Positions 21,331-34,660 of a stretch of 64,000 bases of DNA are shown here, one piece after another. The DNA comes from Gnetum montanum. Taxonomy: Eukaryota; Streptophyta; Gnetopsida; Gnetales; Gnetaceae. Positions within the stretch are counted from its first letter, which is position 1. Each line of letters opens with the position of its first letter. The translations under genes and the position numbers were made by a program. The notes beneath the pieces are model-generated. The model was not told the DNA's origin, made no database searches, and saw only the letters and a program-made list of their open reading frames with translations. The stretch covers positions 572,764 through 636,763 of the forward strand of contig MNCI01035854.1 of assembly GCA_015680685.1 (NCBI GenBank). The letters run 5' to 3'.

Positions 21331-24300
21331 CTACATTCTAAAATCAAGTACACAAACTGTGTTGTTACTAAAACAAGCAGCAACTTTGTCTCCTTCTTTG
21401 TTCCAACAGACCTCAAATATTCCACCACTTCCTCTGTATGTCTTGATAAGGCTGCCATCTTTGACCGACCAGATATGCAAGCACTTGTCAAAAGAACCGC
21501 TAGCAAGGTACTCCCCATTAGGAGAGAAAGCCACAGAATACACAGGATCACTGAAATTATAAACATCCAAACAAAATATGTTGAGAATAACTAAAACATA
21601 AGAAAAGAAGGCAAGCTTTAGCTCCTCCATTGAAATCTGAAAATGCCAGAATTGAAGCAAATTTTAAAATTTTTTTTAAAAAAGTTGAGATTTCTATTAG
21701 ATGTTCCGATCAGTGTTTTTAGCTTCATCACCACAAAATGTCCGCCTCGCATACACCATGCCCCTGTTATCAAGCTAAGAAACACTGGTAGGGGTAACGA
21801 AAGCCATGTGATAGTGAATCCCTAATTTTTCAAATAATGCTCTCTACAGTCAAGCTTTTCTGCAACACAAAATGCACATCTATTTGGCCATTTTCACCTA
21901 GGATGCAAGAGGTCCTATATTTAATTCTCAGAATGCCCATCTGAAATTGTCTACCCTGCATTGATTGGAGTCTGCCTATGTCATTTGTTGGTTAAGAACT
22001 GTGACTTACCTCCTACAAATCAAAGGTTTTATCCCAATAGGTTACTGCAGGCATTATGCAAAAAAAGTTTAAAATTGATCTGGTTTAGGAGCTGGAAAAT
22101 GTTATATTGGAAAAACAGGTAAAACCTTCTCCATTAGATAGAAGACATACTATATAATAGATATTCTAAGTCACCTCTTGTGAAACACAGAAACAGACAA
22201 CCCCTCTAAAAATTAGATGGTTAATAGAAAATAGTGAAGTTCTTTGTACGCTGAAAAACCTTTGTAAATAAAAAAAATTAGAAAAGCTTTTGAAATAAGA
22301 ATCCACTTGAATAATAGAGATCAAAGTTATTCTACCCACTTGGCTTAGTAGGCTATCTTAATAAAAGTTAAGCAATCTAGGGGTCCTTCTGAAGAAAGTT
22401 CAATTTTTATATTTTTTAAATGTTAATTATTTTATTTTTTTCCAAATGTTCCTTGGCTATTGCTATATTTATTACTAATGATAGCATAGCTTAACTAGTA
22501 AGCCTGATGCCTTGGACCTTTTCTTCACTCTACTTTAAACTATTTGTTACTTGTTATTTGTTTTGTCTTTTTCTTATTATTTTTAAACTTTTAAAATAAT
22601 AATATAATATATTTTAAAAAATTTTAAACTATGCAGGCTTGGTCTTGCATGTGTTCTTTTAAAATAATATAATTGTTCATTGCTACTGATTTTTTTACCA
22701 GTCCTAAAGCTTGCCGTTATAGGTTAAAAATTATTCCTTATTTCTTTTTCTTTTCTATTCATTTTTTAACTTGGAAAATAATTTGTTATCACTTTAAACT
22801 AACAGCTACCCACTTCTATGTCAACTATAGCGGTTAACTATGCAGTTTTCATTCTCCCTAATCATTCAGAAATTAATTGCTGCTGATAATGAATATTGTA
22901 TGATTTGAAGCATATTGTACAAAAAGCCAAAATGAATACAAAGTTTCTATTCTTTACGGCAAAAAGATAAACACAGAGCTTTAGCTCCTCCATTTCAAGC
23001 AGAGAGGCACATGCAATGTCAAGCAAGCTTCATGTTATTTTACTTTAAATTTCTAAGAAAATCAGTTACAATCCTCTTTCGCATTCACCCCGTTAAGCAG
23101 GGTCTAGAGAAAAGACTAGAAATAACATACAAAGCTTTATGCTCACCAACTGGACAAGCTCCCCAAGGCCATTTAATGGAGGAAAGATGACTTGAAGAAG
23201 AAATAAATCTTGTGCCCTGGTCCACAGAGGGCAATGACCAAGCCAATGAAGATCTACCAATCTCATTTATTGTAGTCAACCTTAGCCTAAGGAAGTCAGT
23301 GGTCCCAATCATGCCGTAGTCAGTGAGGTATTGTTCACTTGTTTGGTGAATGCAGCTTGTGGTTCGCAATTCACAGGTTCGATTCCAGCAAGTATGCCAA
23401 TGTGACACACCGTCATGTTCTGCTTAACTTCTAAGAAAGTTTCATGCTGGCCATATGCCCAGTGGGTCAATATATGTCCAAAACCTATGCTCCATTACAA
23501 ATGAATAAATGATAAATGATATTAAACTATAAATCAGTCATAATACGAGAGAGGAGCTGTGGGGAGTTGTCTGGTCACGTGAAGATTCAATTGTAAGATT
23601 TGATTTTTCATAAAGAGAAATCATCCTCTTGGCCTATACATATATAATAATTATCCAGCTAATCTAGTTAGTTTTGGCCCTGTGGAGCACAGTGGCAGAT
23701 ATCCCACACAATGATGACATCCTAGCCAACCCCTTGATCAGGCCCGTGGCTAGATGAACCTTGGGCAGGCCCATTCTAAGGGCGTTCAATAGCTGGCTTT
23801 GCCTCCAGCACTAGGAGAGAACTTTCCCTCCATAGTTACCTACAGTAGAGGCTGGGTGATAGTAACAACATGGAAACTTACAGCCATTATTATGGCAGAA
23901 CTTCTCATGGGACAGCTGTTGAGGATAACATAGCTCCAGCATCAAAGCTGAAGTTGTAAGGGAAGAGGGCGCTCTAGATGAAGATGAAGGGAAGCAACGC
24001 CACCAAGAAAAAAAGGTAAAAAGTTTGACTGTTTCAGAAGAACTGCAACGAATGGGGAAAACCCTCCCCCAACTCATCAATCACCAGGATATGAACAGTA
24101 AGACCAACCAATTGGTTCTGATGATTCATGACAATAGGAAAGGAAGAACTCTTCCCCAACCCATCAACATACCTAGGAAGAGTTGCATTCAAGCCCATAG
24201 TTGCTGGACCCAGAGGAAGAATGAGTAGAGAGGTCCACAAGGCCTAGTGAAGATTGGAATCTGAAAACCATCAAGTTGATAAAATATTCTACTAGGGTAA

Positions 24301-27300
24301 ATGCCCCTCCAAGGCCATAGGAATAATGAAATGAATCTCAAATATGGAAACCACTCAAGCTATAGGAAAGTGACTTTGAAACTGCACCTAAACAAGAGTT
24401 TGGAAGGCCAGAAATACTTTCTCGAGGTCACTAACACTTGCAAAGTTTTGACAAACGGTACACAAACACTTGCAAAGTTCTGACAAATGGTACACACAGA
24501 ACGAAGGTGCTGAAGGTGGACAACATATGGTTTGAAAATTATCCATAATGGGACAATTAGTTTGACTTCATAATGGGGTCGTGACAGGTCAATACTCTTT
24601 TATTTCTACTTTCGAACCTTCACTATCAATACTCTAACCATACGCAAATACAACAGACTGACTATTAAGACAATCAGGAAACAGAGAAACAGGAAGCTTT
24701 TCTGAAACTGGGGGAGTTTTCTTCCCCCAGAATGCCTACAACCCAAGATAGCAATATTTCTGTAAACACAGAATATAGGAAGAAGTAATTTGTGATCCAA
24801 CTAGCAAAAAAGAGATAAAGTAGTGAAAAGTCCCAGATTTATTCCCCCTATAGGCCTAACTCTAGCTTAAAAAAAAGGGGCAGCCACCTGAAAGACGTTT
24901 GGCTTCTGCTCATCCACTGAGCATCCCAAAACCCTGCCTTGGCAAGATGAGCATTGGACCTATGAGTGATAATCCTTTTATACATCAAATTCTATTTGAT
25001 TACTTAAAAAAATATAAAAAAATCTTGACTTTTAAAAAAATAAATTTATTTTTGAAAATGTCCAAATGGCAAATTTTTGTTTCAAAATGCATATCTCACA
25101 TAGAAAGTAAAATGACATTAGTAATCTTATAGTTAAAAACTTTGGTTCAAGTTTCATAATCTTAAAATAACAAGAAAACGTATCACAAGCATATCTCATA
25201 TTAAAATCTTTGATTGCTACCCAGAAATAAGAATTCTTAAGTATAAGACCTATAATACAAACACGGATCAGTGACAAAAGCACTAAAATTAAATCATCTA
25301 ACAAATGATTTAGTACAATAGTTCAACATGACCGCAAACCAGTTCCATGCTAAATATCATATGATATCTTGACTACATAATAGTCTTTAAAGTGAAAGGC
25401 AATACCTGTGGCTTGTCAAACTGAAAAGTTGACTTCCCTGCTCAACATCCCAAATCTTAATTGTGGAATCAAATGATGCACTGTCACAAAAAGAATTTCA
25501 GAATAACAAATAAACCACATCATCATACTAAACATTGCTAATTAAAACATAACCCTAAACACATGCTAGAACAAACACCCAGCAGTTGTTCTCTCATTTA
25601 AATTAGCAAACACATTTCTGAAGCAGAGAATATATACTGAGATAACTGTCTAAGCTTCATAAGAAATGTTTTCTTCAACATGTCATTTTGAAACTACGAA
25701 GAAACTAAGTACAATTCTACCTCTATTAGGCACAGCCACACATCTTTAAAAAACTTATACAACTGCTCCCACACCTGATAACATAAGTCTATTATTCAAA
25801 TTGTGAGTATGCGCAAATATTACCTTGCCAACACTAGAGGTTGATTGGGATTGTTTGTGCCAGGACCAGTAGGGCTCCACTTTATTGTATATATTTGCTA
25901 AAAAGAATTACAAACGTCAGGAAAAATTTTAAAAACCTGACCCAAAAGAAAAATTGTGCTGCTTCTACCAGGTCACTTAATACCTTTGTATGTTCTCTAA
26001 GATCATGAAGACATCTATCCTGTCTCATGCTCCATATCTGCAAAACTCATGTTGAATTCTGTTAAAATATAAATTCAATTAGCAACTTCAACAAATAGTA
26101 CATCTAAATGTATTGGATCCTTACCTTTGCTGTAAAATCATCTGAACATGAAGCAAGTAATTGCCCACTGGGGTCCCATTTGATGGCATTGACTTCATCC
26201 TGAAATTTTTTATTGCAAAGTGGTGGTTTTAAGTAACAAGCTGGAATTAAAAAAAGTCTCATGGAGATGGCACAAAAAGGAAGCCAGCCAATTATATGAG
26301 ACCAATCATATTTGAGAAAATGCATAAAGACCGATTAAGTTAAAGTCTGATTATCATTAATAGCACCCAGCACAATAACCTGATGCCCTGCAAATGCTTT
26401 GATAGGCCTTGATTCCCCAAGCTTGCAAACATATATCATTTTATCAGTTGAACAGGTGGCAAAAGAAATATTATTCCTCCAATCAACATCAAGGGTGGGT
26501 GCTGCATAACAATTAAAATCAACAATTAGTCGTACTGTCTACAAACTGTGAATGAAGGAACATATACAAGTCAGTAAAATGCAATAAACCTGAATGAAAT
26601 TCAAACGGCTGCTTGCAGTCGCCTGTCTTTGCATCCCAGACTATAGCAGTTTTATCAACACTACCACTGAGAAGATAGTCTCCCTTCTTGTTCCATTTAA
26701 GGGAGAATATCGGACCTTTGTGCTTGTTGAGAGTATTCCTTAATTCACCTGGGAAACCAAAAACATATAAAGATAATCTACAAATTGCTCATTATCATAT
26801 ATGATTCATCAAATCTTCTACATGCGAATTTACAAAACCATTCCCCCCACCAAAACAGAAAAAAATCAACATAGATATTTAAACCATGGAGATCTATCCT
26901 CAAATTCCATAAATCAATAAAGCGATACAGAAAGGCTCATGGATATAGGATATCCGGTATCTAGAGATATATGCCTCTATATTACATAACCAATGCATGT
27001 CTGATCCTACAGCAGTGTAAAACAACAGGATCTAAGAAAAGATTACGCAGCAAGATGTAGTCCATGCACCAAGACGACTACATTATTGTAACAAATTAAG
27101 GTTATCCCACCTAACTTTGGCTTTCAAACACCCATCACTGAACATTTCTGGGCACATGAATTTTTGAATTATCGATTTTACTCGTACAGTTCACTTAACA
27201 GCAAAAATGTAAAACATATCCAAGCATCTTTCTAGGTGGTAGAAGTAAGACGGAATTCTCAACAGGGTGACAGTAGTGGATAAAGATGATGTTCCAAATC

Positions 27301-30300
27301 TGGGTGCAAATCATCTTGGTAAAAAAGATCATGACTATTAATTACGAGACAACTGCATATCAAAATAAACATCAAAGCTAGGCTGATATATAAGAAATCC
27401 TTATGAATGAAAGGTACAACGGCATGGTTATCAACTGAGTGCAATGGTAAAAAGAAATGGCAACCTAAGGATTTGTTTGATAATACAAGCTACATCATAA
27501 GTGAAATATACAGCCTCACAAAATTACTTTGATCAACCTCCACCTTACACAACATTTAAAACTACTACATCTTTAGAAAATCATGAAAATCGATGTTTTT
27601 AATATCAATAATGTGCATTAGAAAATTCCTTAAAATATATAGGAACTAGCATTTTCATAAAAAGGACCTCACCATCTCTACTCCAAATCCTTGCTTGCCC
27701 ATCATAGGACCCTGTTGCAAGTAATGTCCCTTCTCCCTGTATAAACCAGAAAAAAATAAGGGGAGGAAATGCAATGCTGTGATTTTTTTGAAACCAAAAA
27801 TGTCTCCAGAAAGCAATACCGCTTACATTCCAATCAAGTGTGGTTACATCTTTGCTCTTCTCATTTGATCTTTTAAAATGTTTTAACACTACACCTTTCG
27901 GTGTTCCTCCCTGAAATGCTTGGCCACAAGGACCCTCAGGTATTGCCCAAATTCGAGCAGTTGAATCTCCTGATCTGCAATGAATGCAAATACCCTTTCA
28001 TTATGGTAAATGAACTGAAAGGAAATAAATCAAATACAGAGAAACAACACTTTAAACATTAAAAACATTCATGACAACACAACACTGTCCATGATCGTAA
28101 GTACAAACACATATTCTATGGAATATACTGTAAACAATTCTACCACAAATAACCCAGCTGATAGAACAAACATCATGAAACATCATTCAATTTTTATACC
28201 TAATATGTGCATACTCATAAAATAATTTCAAGGGGATGTTCTTCTCAGCTTACCCTGAAGCAAGCAATGAACTTGTAGGGCTCCATGCACATATGAAAAC
28301 CTGAAAAACAGGTAGCAAACCTAAAAATTATTTGCATTCTTAAAATTTGTCTTTGCTCAATAAAAAACTACAAAAGCTAACCTCAGATGTGTGCCCTTCC
28401 AAGATAGTTACATCAGAACTTTGTATTTCATTAAATGCGGAGGATGAAGTTGAAGCAGATATATCCATTGGCTCAGGACCTGTGGAAGATGATTACAGCA
28501 AGTCTAAATATCAATATTTTAGATGAACAAAGTAAGTATCAAATACAATCATGATAAAATAATTGAACCACAACATGATTTTTGTGAACTATGTAGATTT
28601 TAACATAGACTAGCAAAATCAAATTACAAACTTAGTATGCCTCTAAAAAGGGAGCAAATCCAACAAATTACTACCATGAACATATTAGAAACATGTTATT
28701 CACAGTGAAATCAAGATAAATTAGCGACAGAGCATAACTCGCCTGATGCAATTCTTGGTTCTTCAACCTTGGTATTCTTCTTCTCTTCACGATCTTTATC
28801 TTTCTCTTTGTCAAACTGCAACACTGGCTTGCTTGCAGGCACTCTTGGTTCATCCAGCTTTACCTTTTTCTCTTCTCGATCTCTATCTTTTTCTTTCTCA
28901 ATATGTTCATCATGTTCTTTCTCTTTCTCCTGCTCCTTCTCCTTCTCTTTTTCCCGTTCTCTTTCTTTCTCTTTTTCTAACTTTTCCCTTTCACGATCTC
29001 TTTCCTTCTCCTTTTCCTGCCTTTCCTTTTCTTTCTCTTTCTCTCGTTCTCTCTCCTGCTCTAGATCCCATTCAAGTTCTTTTTCTTTCTCTTTCTCCTT
29101 TTCTCTTTCTTTTTGTTTTGCCTGTTCAAACTTCTCTCTTTTCTCTTTTATGATTTTCCTCAACTCATCAACATCTTTTGTTATCAAATCCATAGGTTGC
29201 AAAAAAGAAAAATCACCTTCATCATCTGCTCCATCCTAACATAGGCAAAAAGAAAATAAAACAAAATGAATTTTCCAAAATGAATTGCCCGCTAGTTAAC
29301 TGTAAATTGCCATCAGAAAACAAAGAAAAAATCAAGCTCAGTATTACATCTGATATGTTTGCCTCTAACTCCAAAAATTGCAAGCCTTTCTGGACAAATG
29401 TCACTAAAGCACCTGGCGGTACCCGATTGCCGTCAATAGCACTTTTATGAATGCCTGCTTCATATCCTAATGTGAATGCAGCATGGATAAATCCTGCAAA
29501 TTCGAATGCCATAAATTCACTGAAAAAGTAAACTTCAAAAACAATAAAACTACACAATTAATGAGTACTAACTTAGGATGCCATTCTCATAATTGAATAA
29601 AGTGCTTCTCTAAAATTTATGGAAGCCATTTACAACAAATAAAATATTTTTAAAAATTTGATGTCATGATTTTAAAAAATCATAAGAAGTTTAAAAGCTC
29701 AAGGAAGCATCTGGTTTTCCTCAGAAAAGGTGGTGACTATAGCATCCTGAAGATGTGCTGTCAACTGAAGAACCAGACAATTATGTAAATCAATTTGCTT
29801 CCCATAACCCTCAATAATTGTAAATATTAAATTTATATAACCACAATAAAAAAAGACTGAAAATTTCAACAGAGGTGCAAATCCATGACCCATGACCCAT
29901 GACCCATAGCTTTTAAAACAAGAATCCAAGAATTTCAATGACTGCTCATTTGGATAGGTGTGCTGTGCTGTCTGCTCTCTCTACATAGACTGCATGTACA
30001 ACCTCTTAAGCTATGAAACTTGTTTAAAACAAGAATAAAATATTTGAGGGTTAATGCTTCTTACACTCTGAAACCATACTAGTTTCGAATCCTTTCTAGA
30101 TGAAAACTATGGATGGGAGATGTTATATATAAGCAACTTTGCAAAACTCTGTCGCAAATATTATTATTATTATTAGAACTTTTTTAAAATCTGATAACCT
30201 TATGGCTTTTTTAAAAAAATCATTTTTCATTTTGTAGTATTTGTTATATGTTTTAGTATTTTTTATTTTGTAGTATTTGTTATTTGTTTTAGACTTATTA

Positions 30301-32402
30301 ATTAATTATAAGAAGAAATGCTATAGAAAAGCATGAAGGGTGGAAAATGCCAAATTTGTAAGGAAACATTAACGAATTAATGATAAGGTTATGAATTCAT
30401 TTATTAATGAGTTTTGTTTTTCATGTTGTAAGTTGATAATTGTAGGGAATTGAACTCATCGCCTCATGCATATGATTTAAAAAAGAAAGAGATTATATCA
30501 TCTTCTATTGTTCATTATTTTGGCTATGAAGGCCCACCATCCTTTGTTGATTTCTAAGCCTCCATCTCTGTTCCCATTATTAGGGTGCAGCTTGATCTCT
30601 ATAGATTCTCTGATTTTTCTTTCTAGATAATTTTCTATCTTGGCTACAACTTTGCATATATGTAATTGCCAGGTGTGTTTAGTTTCCTTTTTTAAGAAAC
30701 CCTTAATATGTTCTACCAAAGGGGATTTTTCAAAATATTATGTTTTATGCCTTTTTCATGTTCTTTAAGTCTGGTAAGGATGCTTTTTCCACTTTCTCCA
30801 ATGTATACTTCTCTACAAGAGTATTCTAGTTGATAAACTCCTTTACAATCAAGAATAAACCGTCCAACGTAATAAAATTTTCAATAATATAGTATTAAAT
30901 GCATGCAATTGTTAATGTAGATAAAAACTTTAAAAAATACTAAACGTCTAATCACTATGCAATAATTCAGAATAATAAGATATGTTAGTGCCTTGGTGTT
31001 TGAAACAGTTCTAATTTGTCAAGACTTTCATGTTGCGAGAAACATAAAATCCAAGTTGTCAAAACTTTCTTGGCCATTTAAACACGAAAAAACATAAAAA
31101 AGGTGCTACCCTGAGAAAAATACTTAAATATACCAACAAGATTGTGAATTCATAACTTCAAGTAAGTTCAAGAAGCTCCAACGCAAATGAAAAGTTTCCC
31201 ATTCAACCATTAATTTTCCATTCTCAATGATTATGGCAACAAGTGATACTTTCAACACAATAACCACTTAAAATGTAGCAATACGAAATGGGAAATACCC
31301 ACTTAACAAAGAGAACACCGGTGAAAATAATTCCTTTCAATAAAAAGAAGCCATGCATTCTCTTCATCTTGGCCTTCCTTATTCACTTTATAATTCTGAA
31401 ACAATTAGTTCAACATTCAGCTTTTCAAAGGTGACCAAGCTGCCAAGGGGAGAGTAGAACTCCCAACCTTTGCAGCAATAGCCTGCAAGTTCTGCACAAA
31501 GCTACAATCCAAAGCCCATCGCTGACAGAAAAGATTTACAATTGTCTTTCTGCCCTGTTTAGATTTTTTCCTAAGGGTAATTTTATGGTCATCTTTGAAC
31601 AAGCAATATTTGTAAGAGTCATTTTTTACCCAATAATTCAGTAAGATGCATTTCTTGCCCTATCGTACCCACTTATCTGTAGACCACTGATGTTTCTTTT
31701 CCGAGATTTTACCAAGTTAACTGTCGATGATCCCGCATAGACTCGCGTATGTTTTGACTTATTAGTTCAAAGTCGGGGCGACAGTGAGCTCGCGCAAACT
31801 ACTTAAAAAAATAATATATATATATATATAAAGATCTTGTTTACAATCTCAAGTATTCGTTCTCCTAGAACAGAGACCACTCTGAACGTTTTCAAGAAAT
31901 TAGGGTACAACCACAGCCGCAAGTATCCTGCACAGTGAGCGAATAAAACTATAAAAAAAATGAAAATAGCAACAAAGATGATAATAGACGAGCTAAAGAT
32001 AACTGTTAACAATCCTTTTATAGCCCTACGGTGCACATGTGGATGAAGAAAATGCGATATGAAATTGTTTCCCTGTGACATCGTTTTACAATCCGTGTCT
32101 CGCTCGCTAAACATCATGTTCTAGAGCTATGTAAACACGACCAGAACATCAAAACCTTTGGAAGCACCATTCTTAGGGTTTCGCATATCACAATATGTCC
32201 TAGGGTTTAAACCAATAACCTCTACTTAACAGAAATAAAAGGATTCTTCAAGACATGTATTCTTCAACTGCTCAAACTACAGGGATTCTCGAAGATATTC
32301 ATCTAAAAAATAAAGGCAAGAATAAAAGTTTGAACCGGAACCTGATTCGTGAAGATAACGAAATACGAGATAATTCATTTCCATGGAAGTAATTGTAGCC
32401 AT
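21331..32402 (-). CDS. HOS15: HOS15/TBL1-like LisH-WD40 co-repressor protein, 14 exons
   Basis: Coding exons read leftward: 32402-32342, 29493-29348, 29235-28743, 28479-28382, 28300-28254, 27974-27827, 27736-27673, 26748-26590, 26501-26380, 26199-26125, 26037-25984, 25897-25824, 25480-25406, 21550-21331. They sum to 1836 nt, 611 residues plus stop, in frame throughout; this is the usual HOS15 length. Residues about 1-45 are the LisH motif ([13 protein letters not shown], then [13 protein letters not shown]). Residues about 90-225 are a Lys/Glu-rich coiled or disordered linker. From about 257 to the end are WD40 repeats ([58 protein letters not shown]), ending VCVLDFRM. The start [13 protein letters not shown] fits the family better than the upstream in-frame Met. 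Arabidopsis HOS15 works in HDA6/HDA9 deacetylase complexes and as a CUL4-DDB1 substrate receptor in cold and flowering control; the same role here is inferred. Intron 3 uses a GC donor. Confidence 0.93.
21551..25405 (-). other. HOS15 intron 13 (3855 bp)
   Basis: Between the donor after 25406 (GTATTG) and the acceptor before 21550 (TTTCAG). It is AT-rich. A sequence around 23330-23400 holds a B-box-like GGTTCGATTCC but no A box or cloverleaf. A 32-bp direct repeat ending in GGTACACA lies near 24437-24500. Short broken frames on both strands have no recognised homology. Confidence 0.75.
28743..29235 (-). CDS. HOS15: HOS15 exon 3: Lys/Glu-rich linker with GC donor
   Basis: This 493-nt exon encodes a short acidic start ([17 protein letters not shown]), then a region dominated by KE, RE and DRE repeats, then the ASKPVLQF segment. 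Its 3' end reads ATCAG with the intron starting GCGAGTT. The neighbouring GT (ATCAGGCGA/GTTATG) would give an immediate stop in the next exon, so the GC donor is the only choice that keeps the 611-residue frame. The low-complexity run makes purine/pyrimidine-biased shadow frames on the opposite strand. Confidence 0.85.
29494..32341 (-). other. HOS15 intron 1 (2848 bp)
   Basis: It splits the LisH domain: exon 1 ends within the HESG motif and exon 2 starts with FIHAAF. Donor GTTCCG, acceptor TTGCAG. The intron has simple repeats (ATT near 30163, TA near 31812) and imperfect duplications such as ATGACCC three times near 29882. No second gene was recognised in it. Confidence 0.8.
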
Positions 32403-33474
32403 CGATGCAACACTGCTTCGAAGACCGAAAATTAAGATATCGTTAAGTGATAGCTGCGGCAGCACGGAAACTCTCGTACATAGCCAGAGAAACGTAAAAG
32501 CTAAATATTTCTCTGGCTGGAAATCCTGTAAAGAAACAACTTTGCAGGTAAAAATTTCAAGCTCAGCGTCTTAATCCGCTGTGTTCATCTGCTCCTCGTC
32601 TCCCTCCCTGTTCTGGCAGCTCTGGAACGCTCCAGCTTCAAAAAATGTATATAAACAAATCCGCAGACTCTGCGGTGGTTCTGAAACAGCATTATTTTCT
32701 GCGAGGTCGCATTTTTCTTCAAAATCAGGGTGAAAAGCAAAGCATTTGTTCTGAATGGTGGTGAACTGGCTTCCGATGTGTGGTGGCAAACGACAAAATA
32801 TCGCAGATTTTTTTAAAGGAACTGAAATAGTTTCGGTGACTGCAGCATTTGTTCGACTGTTTTCGCTTTCAGGAGGATTTTTTTCAAAAAAGTGATTTGT
32901 TGTTTGTCCTTTAATATTGCAGGTAACTTTTTGACATTTGTTTTTGGTTCGGGTTACTTCGCGTTCAATGATATAAGTTTTTTACTTCGCGCGAAGCATG
33001 ATTTGCCAACAAAAAGGCTACTTCTGCAGGATTTAGAATTTTGGCTTACCAGCGCATAAATTTGAAATGATGGACATTCTGGTGCATGAAATTTTGTACG
33101 TAATCATCTGGTTACAAGCGTGTGAAACTTCCACCTACTTTCATTGAGAATGGTTACCTTGTAATATAGTTATATTTTAAGGTTAATTTTATAACATAGC
33201 ATTGCTTACTAGAATTGAGCATGACTTTGAGCTTTCAAGTCAGTAGTCTTTTATCATTATGACTTTGAGCTTTTAAATCAATAGTCTTATCATTACAATA
33301 AAACTTCACTGTTCCAATGGCTACCTTTTATCTTTTATAAAAGCTCTTTTTGTACAATGAAGAAATTACCTCATAGTTCAAAAGCATGATATCTTGTAGA
33401 ATTTATTTAAATTTTTAGATAATGCAGGTTGCCTTGTTTAATTTTACAGCAGTTTATTTGAATTTTTGGACACT
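32403..33474 (-). promoter_or_regulatory. HOS15 5' flank
   Basis: Contains the 5' UTR and presumably the promoter of the HOS15 gene. It is less AT-rich near 32580-32800 than the surrounding sequence. I cannot name a reliable TATA box on the minus strand. The stretch 33210-33290 holds an imperfect 40-bp duplication (TGACTTTGAGCTTT twice). Confidence 0.4.
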
Positions 33475-33650
33475 CTTGATTTGAAAGCTTCAAGTTATGG
33501 GTTTAATTCCACAACAATTTTTTTGAATTTTTGGATACTTTTGATTTGAAAGTTTCAAGTCATGGGTTCAATTTTGGTGGGCAATCTTGAGATATAAAAT
33601 TCTTGACTATATATCTTGAGGTGTACCTATATTATAGTTATTTTTGGGTT
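33475..33650 (+). mobile_element. SINE relic, duplicated B-box part
   Basis: Two tandem partial units (GATTTGAAAGCTTCAAGTTA and GATTTGAAAGTTTCAAGTCA), each leading to GGGTTYAATT, followed by TATATCTTGAGGTGTACCTA as in the other SINE copies. It lacks an A box. Confidence 0.5.
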
Positions 33651-33743
33651 TCAACACTCTCCTCGAATTTTTGGATTCATACCTTCAAAACCTATTCCTC
33701 ATGCACTTTTGTAAATAAAACTAAAAGGGAATAGGGGTTTTAA

Positions 33744-33880
33744 CAATAAGGTGTCAACCTAGTGGTAAGACAAGCTTGATTTGGAAGATCTAGATCATGG
33801 GTTCAATTCTAGTGGGAAAAGTTGATTTATATAAAGTTCAAATTGGAATATATCTTGGGGTATCTTTATGTTTTACCCCC
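33744..33880 (+). mobile_element. tRNA-derived SINE, best copy
   Basis: AAGGTGTCAACCTAGTGGTA with following AGAC gives an A-box-like start. Then GATTTGGAAGATCTAGATCA and the B-box-like GGGTTCAATTCTAGTGGG, then a unique body ending near TATCTTGGGGTATCTTTATG. The order and spacing agree with tRNA-headed plant SINEs. Copies recur at 19784, 33475 and 39072. Confidence 0.65.
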
Positions 33881-34660
33881 CAAAAGGAAGAATTCAAAAT
33901 AATTTGAGTATAGTTACATCCTAAGATATTTAGCCAACCTAGTGTCAAACTACTTATATAAACCTTTGTTATTAACTTACTTAGCTTGAAGTTCAAGATA
34001 ACATTCTAACACCCACCAAACTATCATAGGCCAATTCGGCATAATATTAAGGAGAAACTATATGGTAGTTGGACTCACTTGATAATAATTAAATGCCTAG
34101 GCAATTAAACATGCTCAACACCAATGAAGATAGAATAAAAGGAAATCCTTAGCCATCACTTTTTTGAGCACAAATAGAAAAAAATAAAATAGAAACTAAT
34201 ATTAATAATAAGAAAAAACATTCAAAGTACATCATATGTTTAACACGAAGTAGCAATTAGGAAAACAACATGAAAAGTAAACAAACATCCTTCAAGTGGA
34301 AAAGTAAACAACTTTTCAACTCGAATGATGTCTACCAAGACATACAAATTTAGAATTGAAGAATTGAAATAATGTTTTCAGAAATCAAAAGAGAAAAAAT
34401 AATTATTAGTAAGGAAAATAATCCAATACTAACCACATTTGCATCAAGTTCAACCTGTATACTTGAACTTAAAATAGCAAAAGAATTTGAGGTACCAATA
34501 GAAAGCTTTGGTAAAATAACAAATTTTGTAGGAGAGAAAAATCTAATTAAAATGATGGCATAAATTGCTCAACAAGTTGTCCATAGCAATTGATCTTACA
34601 TCTAGATTCTTTGTCATTATCATTAGTCCAACTCATAATATAAGTTTTAATTTTTTAGTT
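33881..34660. other. Intergenic, nothing identified
   Basis: AT-rich DNA without recognisable coding or repeat content apart from short A-rich runs. Confidence 0.5.

Noticed and set aside
23330-23405. Possible tRNA gene (GGTTCGATTCC) in HOS15 intron 13
   Set aside because: Only a B-box-like word; no acceptor stem, anticodon stem or A box fits.
28735-28742. GT donor (GCGA/GTTATG) for HOS15 intron 3
   Set aside because: It would put a stop at the second codon of exon 4; the GC donor keeps the 611-residue frame.
28746-29239. Ser/Phe/Leu-rich plus-strand frames opposite HOS15 exon 3
   Set aside because: Shadow of the Lys/Glu-rich coding strand; pyrimidine-rich complement naturally lacks stops.
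32403-32465. Upstream in-frame Met for HOS15 (20 extra residues)
   Set aside because: The extra residues do not resemble the family N-terminus, while [13 protein letters not shown] does.
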